Source: Paenibacillus pini JCM 16418 (GTDB taxonomy: Bacteria; Bacillota; Bacilli; Paenibacillales; Paenibacillaceae). From it: a stretch of DNA of 64,000 nt. The position numbers and the translations under genes were made by a program. Below are positions 10,007 to 18,959 of the stretch, one piece after another. Where the stretch lies: the NCBI RefSeq assembly GCF_000576305.1, contig NZ_BAVZ01000002.1, positions 124,001 to 188,000 of the forward strand, written 5' to 3'. Position 1 is the stretch's first letter. Each line of letters starts with the position of its first letter. Under the pieces are notes generated by a model. The model did not search any database. It was not told the origin of the DNA and worked only from the letters and a program-made list of their open reading frames with translations.

Positions 10007-10996
10007 ATGGAATTTAAATGTGATCATCCTTACAGTGGTTCTCCTGAAATACTTCTTATGAGAAGTCCACGAAGCAGCGTTTGTCAAAAGAGAATGGAAT
10101 TGATTAGTAGACAGAATAGACGTAAGAAGGAAAGAGTACAGCTCATGGAGGACGAATGGGCAGCCGAAGAAGTTGAATGGTATGATAATCAACTTGAATG
10201 GATTCGGACGATTCATCAAACTTGCGGTGATACATTGTCATGGGAGCGTATTAGAGAATCAGATCCCCCTGTCCGTAACGGAGTGCTAGGGCGTAAAGAG
10301 GCAATTGCCGCTCAGCTGTACGCAGAGTATAGACCTAATACAATTCAAAAATTACTAAAACAAGATATGCAAACAAGGCAAGCCATTGAGGAACATATAA
10401 ACCTGGCAAGAGAAGAAGATGAACGTGATTATGCAGCATGGGAGCGATTCTCTGCTTTTGCATCAGAAGTAATTGATGGGAATTATTCAGCGTATCTTAA
10501 GGTAATTGAATATCTCGCTCCACTAGACGATTTGAATATTCTGGGCAGCGCTTTGGAATATAACGTCATTAATGCATCTGTTCTTGAGGTTGAAATGGAT
10601 GTGAACTCTAATCAAGTCATTCCAAAAGAAGCAAAGACTCAACATGAGACAGGGATCGTAACAAGTAAGCCGCTGAGCAAGAAAGAGTTTTTTTCGCTCA
10701 AAAGGGATTATGTATACGGGGCAGTGCTGCGGATTGCCCGGGAAATGTTTGCGTTACTGCCTTTAGAGGTTGTTCTTATTCATGCTACGGACACCAAAAT
10801 GAATAAGTTAACCGGCCAGGAGGAATACGTTACGTTGTTATCTGCAAAATTTGATCGTGAATCGTTATCAAAAGTAGATATTGAGTTTCAGTCAACTGAG
10901 TTAATTGAATTATTTAAACACACCCCCCATCATGTTAATTTTAATGATGAGTTAGGATTTATTCCGGTTGAGAAATTATCGATTCCTACATTGTAG
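10007..10996 (+). CDS. hypothetical protein, 329 residues
   Basis: I do not recognise a family. The N-terminal third has basic and acidic helical stretches (RQNRRKKERVQLMEDEW) suggesting coiled coil; the C-terminal third looks like a compact alpha/beta domain (LKRDYVYGAVLRIAREMF, LPLEVVLIHATDT, VTLLSAKFDRESL). No signal peptide and no membrane segments, so probably cytoplasmic. It opens with a Cys-His pair (EFKCDHPYSG). AGGAG lies 10-14 bases before the ATG. Single-gene unit: 119 bases after the helicase gene and followed by its own terminator. Confidence 0.8.
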   Translation: MEFKCDHPYSGSPEILLMRSPRSSVCQKRMELISRQNRRKKERVQLMEDEWAAEEVEWYDNQLEWIRTIHQTCGDTLSWERIRESDPPVRNGVLGRKEAIAAQLYAEYRPNTIQKLLKQDMQTRQAIEEHINLAREEDERDYAAWERFSAFASEVIDGNYSAYLKVIEYLAPLDDLNILGSALEYNVINASVLEVEMDVNSNQVIPKEAKTQHETGIVTSKPLSKKEFFSLKRDYVYGAVLRIAREMFALLPLEVVLIHATDTKMNKLTGQEEYVTLLSAKFDRESLSKVDIEFQSTELIELFKHTPHHVNFNDELGFIPVEKLSIPTL

Positions 10997-11016
10997 TAGT
11001 ATAAAGTATGAACTAT

Positions 11017-11074
11017 CAAACCCCTCTATCGGCTGCATGTGTTATTTTCATGCGCTGTAAATGGGGTTTGTTTC
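11017..11074 (+). terminator. terminator-like hairpin after the hypothetical gene
   Basis: Outer arms CAAACCCC (11017-11024) and GGGGTTTG (11063-11070) with inner complementary GCATG/CATGC, then TTT. Weaker U-tract than the others in the window. Confidence 0.55.
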
Positions 11075-11225
11075 ATGCATAAGGTCTTCGGTCGTATCAT
11101 GAGAACAAGAGAGCAAATATGAAGTAAGCTAATCGTCAGATGACATCTATCCTATGATCCGTTTATAATGAATACCAGAACAATTTGTTTTAAAACCATA
11201 TTAGGATAGAATTCGGGAGGGTAAT

Positions 11226-12203
11226 ATGAAACAATCGATTAATGTTGGTATCGTAGGTTACGGGAATTTGGGTAAAGGTGTAGAAAAGGCAATTCGCCAA
11301 AATCCAGACATGACCCTTGAAGCTATCTTTACACGTCGCGAACCACAAGGTGTACAAGCTAGTGTTCCAGTACTTCATATCTCAGAAGCAGAGAAATTTG
11401 TGGGTAAGATTGATGTTATGATTCTTTGCGGAGGTTCAGCTACGGACTTGCCAGAGCAGGTTCCTTACTTTGCTAAAATGTTTAATACGGTAGATAGTTT
11501 TGATACACATGCTAAAATACCTGAATTCTTCGCTCAAGTTGATGCTGTGGCATCTGAAGCGGGTCATGTTAGTGTCATTTCTACAGGTTGGGATCCAGGT
11601 CTATTCTCACTTAACCGTATGTTGGCAGAAGCAATTCTTCCAGAAGGTAAAGAATATACGTTCTGGGGACGCGGCGTAAGCCAAGGACACTCTGATGCCA
11701 TTCGTCGTGTTGAAGGTGTTAAGAACGGTGTACAATACACGATCCCTGTGGAAGATGCAGTAGCTAAAGTTCGTTCTGGTGAGAATCCACAATTATCTAC
11801 ACGGGACAAGCATTTACGTGAATGTTTTGTTGTAGCTGAAGAGGGTGCAGATCAAGCGAAAATCGAACAAGAAATTAAAAATATGCCTAACTATTTCTCC
11901 GATTACGATACAACGGTGAATTTTATTAGTGAAGAGGAATTGAAGGCTAATCACTCGACTATGCCGCATGGCGGAACTGTATTGCGCAGCGGACGTACAG
12001 GCGAGAATAGTACACAAATTATTGAATTTGGACTGAAACTAGATAGTAACCCTGAATTTACGGCGAGTGTTCTAGTAGCTTATTCCCGCGCTGCAGCTAA
12101 ACTAGCTGACCAAGGTGCTAAGGGTGCGAAGACTGTATTCGATATTCCATTTGGTCTGCTGTCTCCTAAATCAGCTGAGCAGCTTCGTAAAGAGCTTCTG
12201 TAA
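11226..12203 (+). CDS. ddh: meso-diaminopimelate D-dehydrogenase
   Basis: NADPH-dependent one-step reductive amination of tetrahydrodipicolinate to meso-diaminopimelate, feeding lysine and peptidoglycan (EC 1.4.1.16). The N-terminus is a Rossmann fold, VGIVGYGNLGKG, followed by FTRREP; the substrate domain has STGWDPGLFSLNRM, FWGRGVSQGHSDAIRR and MPHGGTVLRSG, all strongly conserved in Ddh. Length of 325 residues is normal for the family. GGGAGG lies six bases before the ATG. Single-gene unit with a terminator. Ddh is patchily distributed in Bacillota, which otherwise use the acetylase route. Confidence 0.95.
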   Translation: MKQSINVGIVGYGNLGKGVEKAIRQNPDMTLEAIFTRREPQGVQASVPVLHISEAEKFVGKIDVMILCGGSATDLPEQVPYFAKMFNTVDSFDTHAKIPEFFAQVDAVASEAGHVSVISTGWDPGLFSLNRMLAEAILPEGKEYTFWGRGVSQGHSDAIRRVEGVKNGVQYTIPVEDAVAKVRSGENPQLSTRDKHLRECFVVAEEGADQAKIEQEIKNMPNYFSDYDTTVNFISEEELKANHSTMPHGGTVLRSGRTGENSTQIIEFGLKLDSNPEFTASVLVAYSRAAAKLADQGAKGAKTVFDIPFGLLSPKSAEQLRKELL

Positions 12204-12228
12204 ACTTAGAATTCATGAGCATAGATCG

Positions 12229-12261
12229 GCCTGTCTTCCCATATGGGAAGCAGGCTTTTTT
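12229..12261 (+). terminator. terminator of ddh
   Basis: GCCTGTCTTCCC (12229-12240) pairs with GGGAAGCAGGC (12245-12255; one mismatch), followed by TTTTTT. Confidence 0.85.
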
Positions 12262-12316
12262 ATTTGTTGAGATTATCGAAAAATAGTTGTTCACAGGGAT
12301 TAAATGGGATATTATG

Positions 12317-12457
12317 TGATATAATGGAGTGATTTAAGGCGGTTAATGGAGGATGGGCAATAAACATCGTTTGAATAATATAATGACCCCAAAATAATAT
12401 TCAACGAAGCTTCAGGATAACAGAAAAAGGAATGCCCAAGGTTGAGCATTCCTTTTT
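12317..12457 (+). ncRNA. possible small RNA between ddh and trhO
   Basis: An extended -10, TGATATAAT (12317-12325), is followed after ~100 bases by a terminator with a T-run on this strand, and no open frame of note lies between. No good -35 is visible. It may only be a chance promoter facing the trhO terminator; low confidence. Confidence 0.2.
12424..12457. terminator. bidirectional terminator downstream of trhO
   Basis: Arms AAAAAGGAATGC (12424-12435) and GCATTCCTTTTT (12446-12457), 10-base loop, T-runs on both strands. It lies 19 bases past the trhO stop. Confidence 0.8.
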
Positions 12458-12476
12458 AAATGCCGATAGAACGAAT

Positions 12477-13391
12477 CTATACAGCATTCACGTGTTTTTC
12501 AGGGTTCATAATAATATCTCTGCACTCATCGGAGCAGAACGCTTCATGCTCTTCTTCACAAGCCTCACAACAGACATGCTGTAGGTTACATGAAGGGTTG
12601 GCACAATTAATGTAACGGTCATGTGTAGTTCCGCAGTGATGACATTTTGCAACAATGATGTCTTCATCTGTACGATTGATTGGAACCGAAATGCGTTCAT
12701 CAAATACATAACATTTACCATCAAACAGACGGCCTTGGACTTCTGGATCTTTACTGTAGGTTACAATACCGCCATCTAACTGATTCACGTCTTGGAATCC
12801 CTCATTAATTAGGAATCCTGTAAGCTTCTCACAGCGAATACCGCCTGTGCAATACGTAAGAACTTTTTTGTCTTTGTATTGACTTAGGTTATTCTGAATC
12901 CATTCAGGGAATTCACGGAACGATTCAACATCAGGACGGATCGCATTGCGGAAATGACCAATTTCGTACTCATAGTCATTACGTCCATCAATGACAATAA
13001 CATCTTCCTGTTGTAGCTGTTCGTGAAAATCGACTGGGGATAATCTTTTTCCAAAAATGACATTGGGATCAAGCGGCTGATCATAACGGAAAGTTACTAG
13101 TTCTTGCTTGTGGCGAACAAATATTTTTTTGAAAGCATGTCCTTCAGATTCATCTATTTTGAAAACCATGTTCTCAAATAGTGGATTTGCAAGCATGTCT
13201 TTCATATATTGATCGGTTTGTTCAACTGTTCCTGAAAGGGTGCCGTTAATCCCTTCAGAGGCAATTAAAATACGTCCTTTAACGCCCAAATCCTTACAGT
13301 ATTGCAGATGTTCTGCAGTTACTTGTTCTGGATCAGGAATGTTAACAAATTTATAGTATAGCAAAATACGGTAATCCATGGTTGTTGTCAT
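12477..13391 (-). CDS. trhO: tRNA uridine(34) hydroxylase TrhO (rhodanese family)
   Basis: Oxygen-dependent hydroxylation of U34 in tRNA anticodons, giving 5-hydroxyuridine (formerly UPF0176, YceA/YbfQ type). The N-terminal domain has [20 protein letters not shown]; the rhodanese domain has [18 protein letters not shown] and the active loop [11 protein letters not shown] with Cys181. The C-terminus holds a Cys-rich region ([21 protein letters not shown]) that may bind zinc and is usual in the long Bacillus-type proteins. 304 residues; AGGTGAAG upstream of the ATG. Divergent from the chemoreceptor gene. Confidence 0.93.
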   Translation of the reverse strand: MTTTMDYRILLYYKFVNIPDPEQVTAEHLQYCKDLGVKGRILIASEGINGTLSGTVEQTDQYMKDMLANPLFENMVFKIDESEGHAFKKIFVRHKQELVTFRYDQPLDPNVIFGKRLSPVDFHEQLQQEDVIVIDGRNDYEYEIGHFRNAIRPDVESFREFPEWIQNNLSQYKDKKVLTYCTGGIRCEKLTGFLINEGFQDVNQLDGGIVTYSKDPEVQGRLFDGKCYVFDERISVPINRTDEDIIVAKCHHCGTTHDRYINCANPSCNLQHVCCEACEEEHEAFCSDECRDIIMNPEKHVNAV

Positions 13392-13637
13392 TTTTTCTTC
13401 ACCTGTCTTGTAAATTTATCTTATTAATTGTAGTGAATGTGAATCAGATAGTCAACTTAAAAGTCTGTGACATTTAAAATATATGGAAAATTATTGAGGT
13501 GAATAAACGGGTGTACAAATGGATTTAAATAAGAGAATAATTTCGAGAATATTGAGAAAATATTCGATAGTACGCAGCAATAAAGAGGGATATATTGTAT
13601 AAGGGAAGGTAGACGTTACACTCAGGGGGGATTTTCA

Positions 13638-15689
13638 ATGCGAAGCTTGTTTTCAGTAGTACCGTTTGAACGGAAGAATCCCTTTCAATCGATAGGAACA
13701 AGGATAGCCATCATTATCGTGTTGACTATCGTTGTTTTTGTAGGCGCGACAGGAATTATTTCATATCAAATATCTAAGAATTTATTGGTAAAGGAAGTCT
13801 CAAGCGCTTATTTAGAAACTGCGTCGCAGACCAGCCAGAAGCTTGACTTTTTATTTAATTCCTTTGATAAAATGCAGCTTCAAATGATGGTCGATAAGGA
13901 ACTCAAAGATACGATTACGGAAATGCTTTCCCAGCAGAACGATCCGAATGAGTATGCTAGACTTTCTGAGACACTAGATACATTGCTGCAATCGTATATG
14001 TTTTCGGATTCATATATTTCTTCTATAGAAGTATTACAAACAGATGGAACCGTAATTCCAACAAAGTCCGGTCTACTCGCCACACAAAATTATGGTAAAG
14101 AAGACTGGTTTAAGAGCATTATGGGCAAAAGTGGCCAATCGGTCTGGATTAGCTCTAATTTGAACGGTAACCGCAATACAAATCGGACGATTACGTTAGG
14201 AAGATTAATTGCGGGTGAGGGAATGGCAGAGGGATACTGTGTTATCCTGATCGATATCGATTTAGCTGCAATTAAGGAACAAGTGGAGAACGTGCATATG
14301 GGAGAAGGCGGCTCTATTCAAGTTCTCGGTCCTCAGAATACGATAATTTATAGTAAGGCTGTCTCTGAAATTGGCAAAACGTCTTCAATTCGTATCCCAA
14401 CGGATAAAGAATCGAATGGTAGTTCGACTTTTTTATCTGAAGATCGGAACGAACAGGTTGTGACGGCTAAGTCCAAAGAAAATGGCTGGTATACGGTAGG
14501 GATTATCCCGGTTAAAGAGATGCTTAAAGATACTCGGAAGATATACGAAGCCACGCTGTGGTTGTTATTAGGAGCTTTCATACTTTCTATCGTTATCGGT
14601 TGGATTATAGCGAGAATGATCGGACAACCGCTTAAGAAATTAAGAGAGCTAATGAAAGAAGGAGCAGACGGTAATCTGCAAGTCCGAACTCGTGCCAAAC
14701 CAACAGATGAAATTGGACAGGTAGGCGTAAGTTTCGATGAGATGATGCAGCATTTAACGGAATTGGTCCATAATACGGATAAGTCTGCGGTAGAAATGAT
14801 GGGAATGGCAGATGAACTCGCTCATGTTTCCCTGAATACCGAAGAGACGGCGAAGGAAATTGCCTCTGCCACTTCGGATATCGCAAAGGGTGGTGAAGGG
14901 CTCGCAAGCGATGCTGAACGAGGAAGAGAACTCTCACTCCAATCTAAGCGCCAAACCGAAACCTTAGTCATTGCAAGTCAGGAGATGGGGAGTCTGGCCG
15001 GCGATGTGCATCAATCCAGTCAGACGGGTACGGATTACATGCGAGAACTGATTGGTAAGACAAAGGATATGGAAGAACGAATTGATACAATTACGGCTAA
15101 GGTACATCAATTGCAAGAAAGTACACAGTCTATATCTAACGTATTGGTGATTCTAACTCAGCTCACGAAGCACACGAATATTCTTTCACTGAATGCGACA
15201 ATTGAGGCTGCAAGAGCAGGTTCTGCCGGCAACGGATTCAAGGTTGTTGCGAATGAAATCAGACTGCTAGCTGAACAATCCAAGCGTTCCATTGAAACTG
15301 TCGGACAAATTACGGAATCTATTGAATTGGGGATATCGGAAACGGCACAGGTGCTTGATGCAGCACGGCCAATCTTTATGGAACAAATTTCTTCTGTTAA
15401 AAAGGCAGATACACTCTTTAATCAGGTGGGAGGACAGATGAGTCAATTGATTCATCACTTGGTTTCAGTGAATGGTTCAATCCTGGAGCTGGAGGAGTCG
15501 CAGCAAACATTGTCCGAAGCCATGCTCGGTGTTAGCGCGATATCGGAACAGTCCTTAGCAACATCCGAGGAGGTTGCTTCATTAAGTAACGAGCAGCTCC
15601 ACATAAGTAATGGACTTGTGGACCTGTCCAAAAAGCTGCAGATATTATCGAGTATACTAAAAGAATCCCTTTCACGGTTTAGTATTTAA
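13638..15689 (+). CDS. methyl-accepting chemotaxis protein
   Basis: Membrane chemoreceptor that passes ligand signals to CheA/CheW. First membrane helix around residues 22-45 (IAIIIVLTIVVFVGATGIIS), extracellular sensor of about 260 residues resembling dCache, second helix near 312-333 (LWLLLGAFILSIVIGWIIA), HAMP (QPLKKLRELMKEGADGN), then the cytoplasmic signalling rod. The conserved tip is TKHTNILSLNATIEAARAG followed by GFKVVANEIRLLAEQSK (about 510-550); the middle of the tip has H and T where Q and A are more common. Ligand unknown. GGGGGGA lies 7 bases from the ATG; the stop codon lies within the terminator hairpin. No chemotaxis genes adjoin it. Confidence 0.92.
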   Translation: MRSLFSVVPFERKNPFQSIGTRIAIIIVLTIVVFVGATGIISYQISKNLLVKEVSSAYLETASQTSQKLDFLFNSFDKMQLQMMVDKELKDTITEMLSQQNDPNEYARLSETLDTLLQSYMFSDSYISSIEVLQTDGTVIPTKSGLLATQNYGKEDWFKSIMGKSGQSVWISSNLNGNRNTNRTITLGRLIAGEGMAEGYCVILIDIDLAAIKEQVENVHMGEGGSIQVLGPQNTIIYSKAVSEIGKTSSIRIPTDKESNGSSTFLSEDRNEQVVTAKSKENGWYTVGIIPVKEMLKDTRKIYEATLWLLLGAFILSIVIGWIIARMIGQPLKKLRELMKEGADGNLQVRTRAKPTDEIGQVGVSFDEMMQHLTELVHNTDKSAVEMMGMADELAHVSLNTEETAKEIASATSDIAKGGEGLASDAERGRELSLQSKRQTETLVIASQEMGSLAGDVHQSSQTGTDYMRELIGKTKDMEERIDTITAKVHQLQESTQSISNVLVILTQLTKHTNILSLNATIEAARAGSAGNGFKVVANEIRLLAEQSKRSIETVGQITESIELGISETAQVLDAARPIFMEQISSVKKADTLFNQVGGQMSQLIHHLVSVNGSILELEESQQTLSEAMLGVSAISEQSLATSEEVASLSNEQLHISNGLVDLSKKLQILSSILKESLSRFSI

Positions 15690-15708
15690 CCGTGCAGGGA
15701 TTTTTTTT
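15664..15708. terminator. terminator between chemoreceptor and MFS genes
   Basis: AATCCCT...CACGGTT (15664-15680) pairs with AACCGTG.AGGGATT (15688-15702), followed by TTTTTT on the plus strand. The two convergent genes share it. Confidence 0.8.
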
Positions 15709-15710
15709 AT

Positions 15711-16937
15711 TTATATATGAAGCTGATTATTCAGGTTATTTAAATGTTCTTCATATAGGCTATTTTCTCGGCCAGCAAGCTTTTGGAAAATAGGTATAGC
15801 AATCAAGCAACCAAGCGTAACAAGAATGATCGCAGCAAAGCCAATGCCCTTCATTTCTGTTAGTGAGAAGGTAAGGCTAAGAAGTATGCACCTTGTAAAG
15901 ACAAGCGTACATTCTCGCCAAACTAAAAAGGTCGTTTGTCTCGATGGATCTAAATGTTTTATGTATTTGAACTGTTGGGCATTCCAGACAATGGAGAAGT
16001 AGAACATACCAATGGAAGTCAGTACATTGGAAATAATGAGTGCAGGAGAATAAGGTATAAGGACGATTAGAAAACCGATAGCGAGTAGTGAGGTACCGAT
16101 CCAAAGCCAGCGCATCTCATTAAATTTAATTTTGCGGTATAAATAAAGTCCTAGCAGAGAGGATAGCGTATAGCACATATTTAGCAGCGCGATTAGAAGC
16201 TTATTCTCTGTGACGGAGAAGGTGAATAGCAGCGTGAACAAGTTCTGAAACTGTAAGAACACACCACCAGCGAGCAGAGAACATAGTACCCATTTCGCAC
16301 CAGGATAGCCGAATGCAGAACGAAATCCTAGTGTATAGAAGGGTTCACGACGTTCTTTAATAGGTTGTACTTGCTTGGGAGGAAGCGAAATTCTAGGCAT
16401 ACTGACGGCGTAGATAAGCATGATAATAATAAAGGTTAACATGACTACAAAAGAACCTTGGTATCCAAAGCCCTGTATAACTGCTGCTGAGAGGATGGGG
16501 ACAGCCATATTGAGAACCTGACCCGTAATATTAACAGCTGCAAAATAAGGTGCAAATTCGCTCTCTTTACCTTGCATTGCGATACTTAGATTCTGTGAAG
16601 CTTGGGAAAATCCGAACATCATCCCTACTGGAATGCCAAGCAACGTAATCCAGAGTGCACGGTTATCGAAATGTACTGTCATTAAATAAATAAACGCGAC
16701 AGCTCCACATAAGGCAGAAATAAAGAGCAGTACGCGAATAGAATATTTCGTAATGAGTCTTGCTGCAAAAGCAAAGGTTATTCCCCAGCAAATATACATC
16801 GATAAATTGTAGAGAGAAACTTCACCGATTCCCTGATTTGATTCCCAAATATACAGATTGACAAAAATGCCGATATAAATGGAAATAATCGAGAAGATGG
16901 CATTCATGATCAGTAGCTTACGTATGTCCTTTGACAC
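15711..16937 (-). CDS. MFS transporter
   Basis: About 12 predicted membrane helices in 408 residues, with a typical first helix LLIMNAIFSIISIYIGIFVNLYIW and a cytoplasmic middle loop (PRISLPPKQVQPIKERREP) between the two halves. Major facilitator superfamily; substrate not predictable, though such short-loop YttB/YqgE-like proteins are often drug or metabolite exporters. Start codon is GTG at 16937 with AAGGGTG upstream. Single-gene unit, convergent with the chemoreceptor. Confidence 0.85.
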   Translation of the reverse strand: MSKDIRKLLIMNAIFSIISIYIGIFVNLYIWESNQGIGEVSLYNLSMYICWGITFAFAARLITKYSIRVLLFISALCGAVAFIYLMTVHFDNRALWITLLGIPVGMMFGFSQASQNLSIAMQGKESEFAPYFAAVNITGQVLNMAVPILSAAVIQGFGYQGSFVVMLTFIIIMLIYAVSMPRISLPPKQVQPIKERREPFYTLGFRSAFGYPGAKWVLCSLLAGGVFLQFQNLFTLLFTFSVTENKLLIALLNMCYTLSSLLGLYLYRKIKFNEMRWLWIGTSLLAIGFLIVLIPYSPALIISNVLTSIGMFYFSIVWNAQQFKYIKHLDPSRQTTFLVWRECTLVFTRCILLSLTFSLTEMKGIGFAAIILVTLGCLIAIPIFQKLAGRENSLYEEHLNNLNNQLHI

Positions 16938-17001
16938 GATTTACACCCTTTTCGTCATTCGTCATGGTGAAACCAAAACTGTCGCAGTTAGATAAAACAA
17001 T

Positions 17002-17032
17002 AACCTTAGCGTGGAGTTTCCAGACTAAGGTT
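17002..17032 (-). terminator. terminator of the sugar permease operon
   Basis: AACCTTAG (17002-17009) pairs with CTAAGGTT (17025-17032), 15-base loop; on the minus strand the downstream run ATTGTTTTATC is T-rich. It lies about 50 bases beyond the second permease gene. Confidence 0.6.
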
Positions 17033-17084
17033 TGTTTATTTGTCCTAAATTTAACAGTTCGGTTGTATTTTGTATAGAACAAAT

Positions 17085-17951
17085 TTACTTAACCGCACCA
17101 GCTGTAATACCGCTTGCGATTTGTTTTTGGAAGAACATGTACATAACAAGAACAGGAACAATCGTAATAAGTAGTCCCGCAAATAATGGTCCCCATTCCG
17201 TACGGTATTGCATTTGAGCCTGCATAACGGCCATACCGACAGGTAGAGTATAATGTGCTGGGTCATTAACGATTATGGTTCCAATGATGTATTCATTCCA
17301 GATATTCAATACATTAACGATTCCAACCGTAATGAGTCCTGGCTGGGCTAAAGGAAGCATAACTCTAAAGAAAGTGCCGAAGTAGGATGCGCCATCGATT
17401 GAAGCAGCCTCTTCCATTTCTTTAGGTAAGGTTTTGAAGAATCCTACGAGTACGAATATGCCAAAGGCAATTAGCGTAGAGGCATACACTAGAATCAGCC
17501 CGAAGGATGAGTTCGTTAAATGCATCTTATTCAACAAGAAGAACAGAGGGATCAGTGCTAAGCTGAATGGAATCATCATGGAAGAAATATAAAACAGATA
17601 TAGTCCATTGCTTCCTTTAAATGGGTATCTGGCTAATACATATGCTGTTGAAGCAGCTAAGAATAACCCAAGTAAAGTAGATCCAAGTGTAACAACTATT
17701 GAATTTAAAAAGTAGGTGCCAAAGCTAAATTCTGTCCATACATAAGTAAAGTTACTCCATAAGAGTGGGAAATCAGGTAAGGACCAAGGCATTTTAGTGA
17801 AGAATTGTCCATTGTCTTTCAATGAGTCTAAAAATGTAAAAATTAAGGGATAAATGACTGAAACTCCCCAAAGGACTAAAATAGACCAAAAAATAATTCT
17901 GATAATCGGATTTGAAATGCCTGATTTCATAGTTCGTTTCCTCCTGGGCAT
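17085..17951 (-). CDS. carbohydrate ABC transporter permease (MalG type)
   Basis: Inner subunit of a CUT1 sugar importer; 288 residues with six predicted helices (first IIFWSILVLWGVSVIYPLIF). The EAA loop EEAASIDGASYFGTFFRVMLP, which docks the ATPase, is intact. Eight bases after the partner permease gene and co-transcribed with it. No ATPase gene is present, as expected where a shared MsmX-type ATPase energises several CUT1 systems. The sugar is unknown. Confidence 0.92.
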   Translation of the reverse strand: MPRRKRTMKSGISNPIIRIIFWSILVLWGVSVIYPLIFTFLDSLKDNGQFFTKMPWSLPDFPLLWSNFTYVWTEFSFGTYFLNSIVVTLGSTLLGLFLAASTAYVLARYPFKGSNGLYLFYISSMMIPFSLALIPLFFLLNKMHLTNSSFGLILVYASTLIAFGIFVLVGFFKTLPKEMEEAASIDGASYFGTFFRVMLPLAQPGLITVGIVNVLNIWNEYIIGTIIVNDPAHYTLPVGMAVMQAQMQYRTEWGPLFAGLLITIVPVLVMYMFFQKQIASGITAGAVK

Positions 17952-17958
17952 TTGGAAA

Positions 17959-18860
17959 TCAGCTGATTTCGACAGTTTCTTGATGCATCAATTTTTGTAG
18001 AATAACAGTTGTGATTAATGAGACGATGAGGATGAGCACACCGATAGCTGCACCATAACCGAAATGGTATTGGGTGAAAGCCATTTGATATAAATAGGAG
18101 CCCATAACTTGTGTTGAATTATCAGGTCCACCGTTAGTCATAATGAGCACAATGACAAATGAACCGTTAAGGGTTGTCATCATAATATTCAGAATGGAGA
18201 CTTTCATTTGCTCCCACATCAGGGGCAGTGTAATATGCCTGAACTGCGTCCATTGCCCTGCGCCTTCTAGGCGGATGCTTCATAATAAGACTCAGGAATA
18301 CTTTGAATTGCTGCGATAAGTAGAATCATATAGAATCCAATTCCAGCCCAAATGGCTGGAGGAAGTAACATCCAAATCGTATGATTGGTAAAACCAAGCC
18401 AAGTAATATCTACTTTATCCTTAGTGAATAAAGACAAGAAGGAATTCAGAAACCCGATTTGTGGATTGTAGATGAAATTCCATAGTACACCGATAACGAC
18501 AACAGAAATGATATTTGGAATAAAGAAAATGGAGCGGAAGAAGTTAGCTAATTTGAATTTGAACCGCGTTAAAGCGACTGCAAAAAATGTAGCTAAAATC
18601 ATAATTCCAATAATTTTACCTGCAACAAGAAAATAATCGTTACCTAGTGAGTTCCAAATAACCGGATCATGTAGCATTTCTTTGAAGTTATCCAGACCAA
18701 TAAAGGTTTTGTTCTCTGATGAACCTGACCAATCATACAGAGAGTAGTACATTCCCTGAAGTACAGGATAAATCGTAAACAGACAGAAGAACAGTAACGT
18801 GGGAAGAATGAAGGTTAGAATAAATATTTTGCGCTGCCACATGGCCGTTCCCAATTTCAT
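17959..18860 (-). CDS. carbohydrate ABC transporter permease (MalF type), frameshifted near 18269
   Basis: Partner membrane subunit of the CUT1 importer. The first part (from 18860) holds the N-terminal helix IFILTFILPTLLFFCLFTIYP, the usual TFIGLDNFKEML segment and helices up to QSIPESYYEA. A stop at 18267 interrupts the EAA loop; supplying one base at about 18269 gives ALEGAGQWTQFRHITLPLMW and the rest continues in frame to 17959, yielding about 300 residues, a normal length. Start 18860 (ATG) is preferred because GGCAGG lies 9 bases upstream; a TTG at 18881 lies upstream of that site. Lies between the binding-protein gene and the MalG-type gene. Confidence 0.88.
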
Positions 18861-18890
18861 CGGGTTATACCTGCCTTTCAAAATAAATTT

Positions 18891-18934
18891 ACGAAGGATG
18901 ACGGAGGAATGTGTCCATTCTCGTCATCCTTCGT
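18891..18934 (-). promoter_or_regulatory. intercistronic hairpin between binding-protein and permease genes
   Basis: Perfect 13-bp arms ACGAAGGATGACG (18891-18903) and CGTCATCCTTCGT (18922-18934) with an 18-base loop and no T-run. Such hairpins behind malE-like genes usually protect the upstream mRNA end or partly terminate transcription, giving more binding protein than permease; that role is inferred. Confidence 0.65.
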
Positions 18935-18959
18935 GTAATTAAACTACTAAATTTTTATT

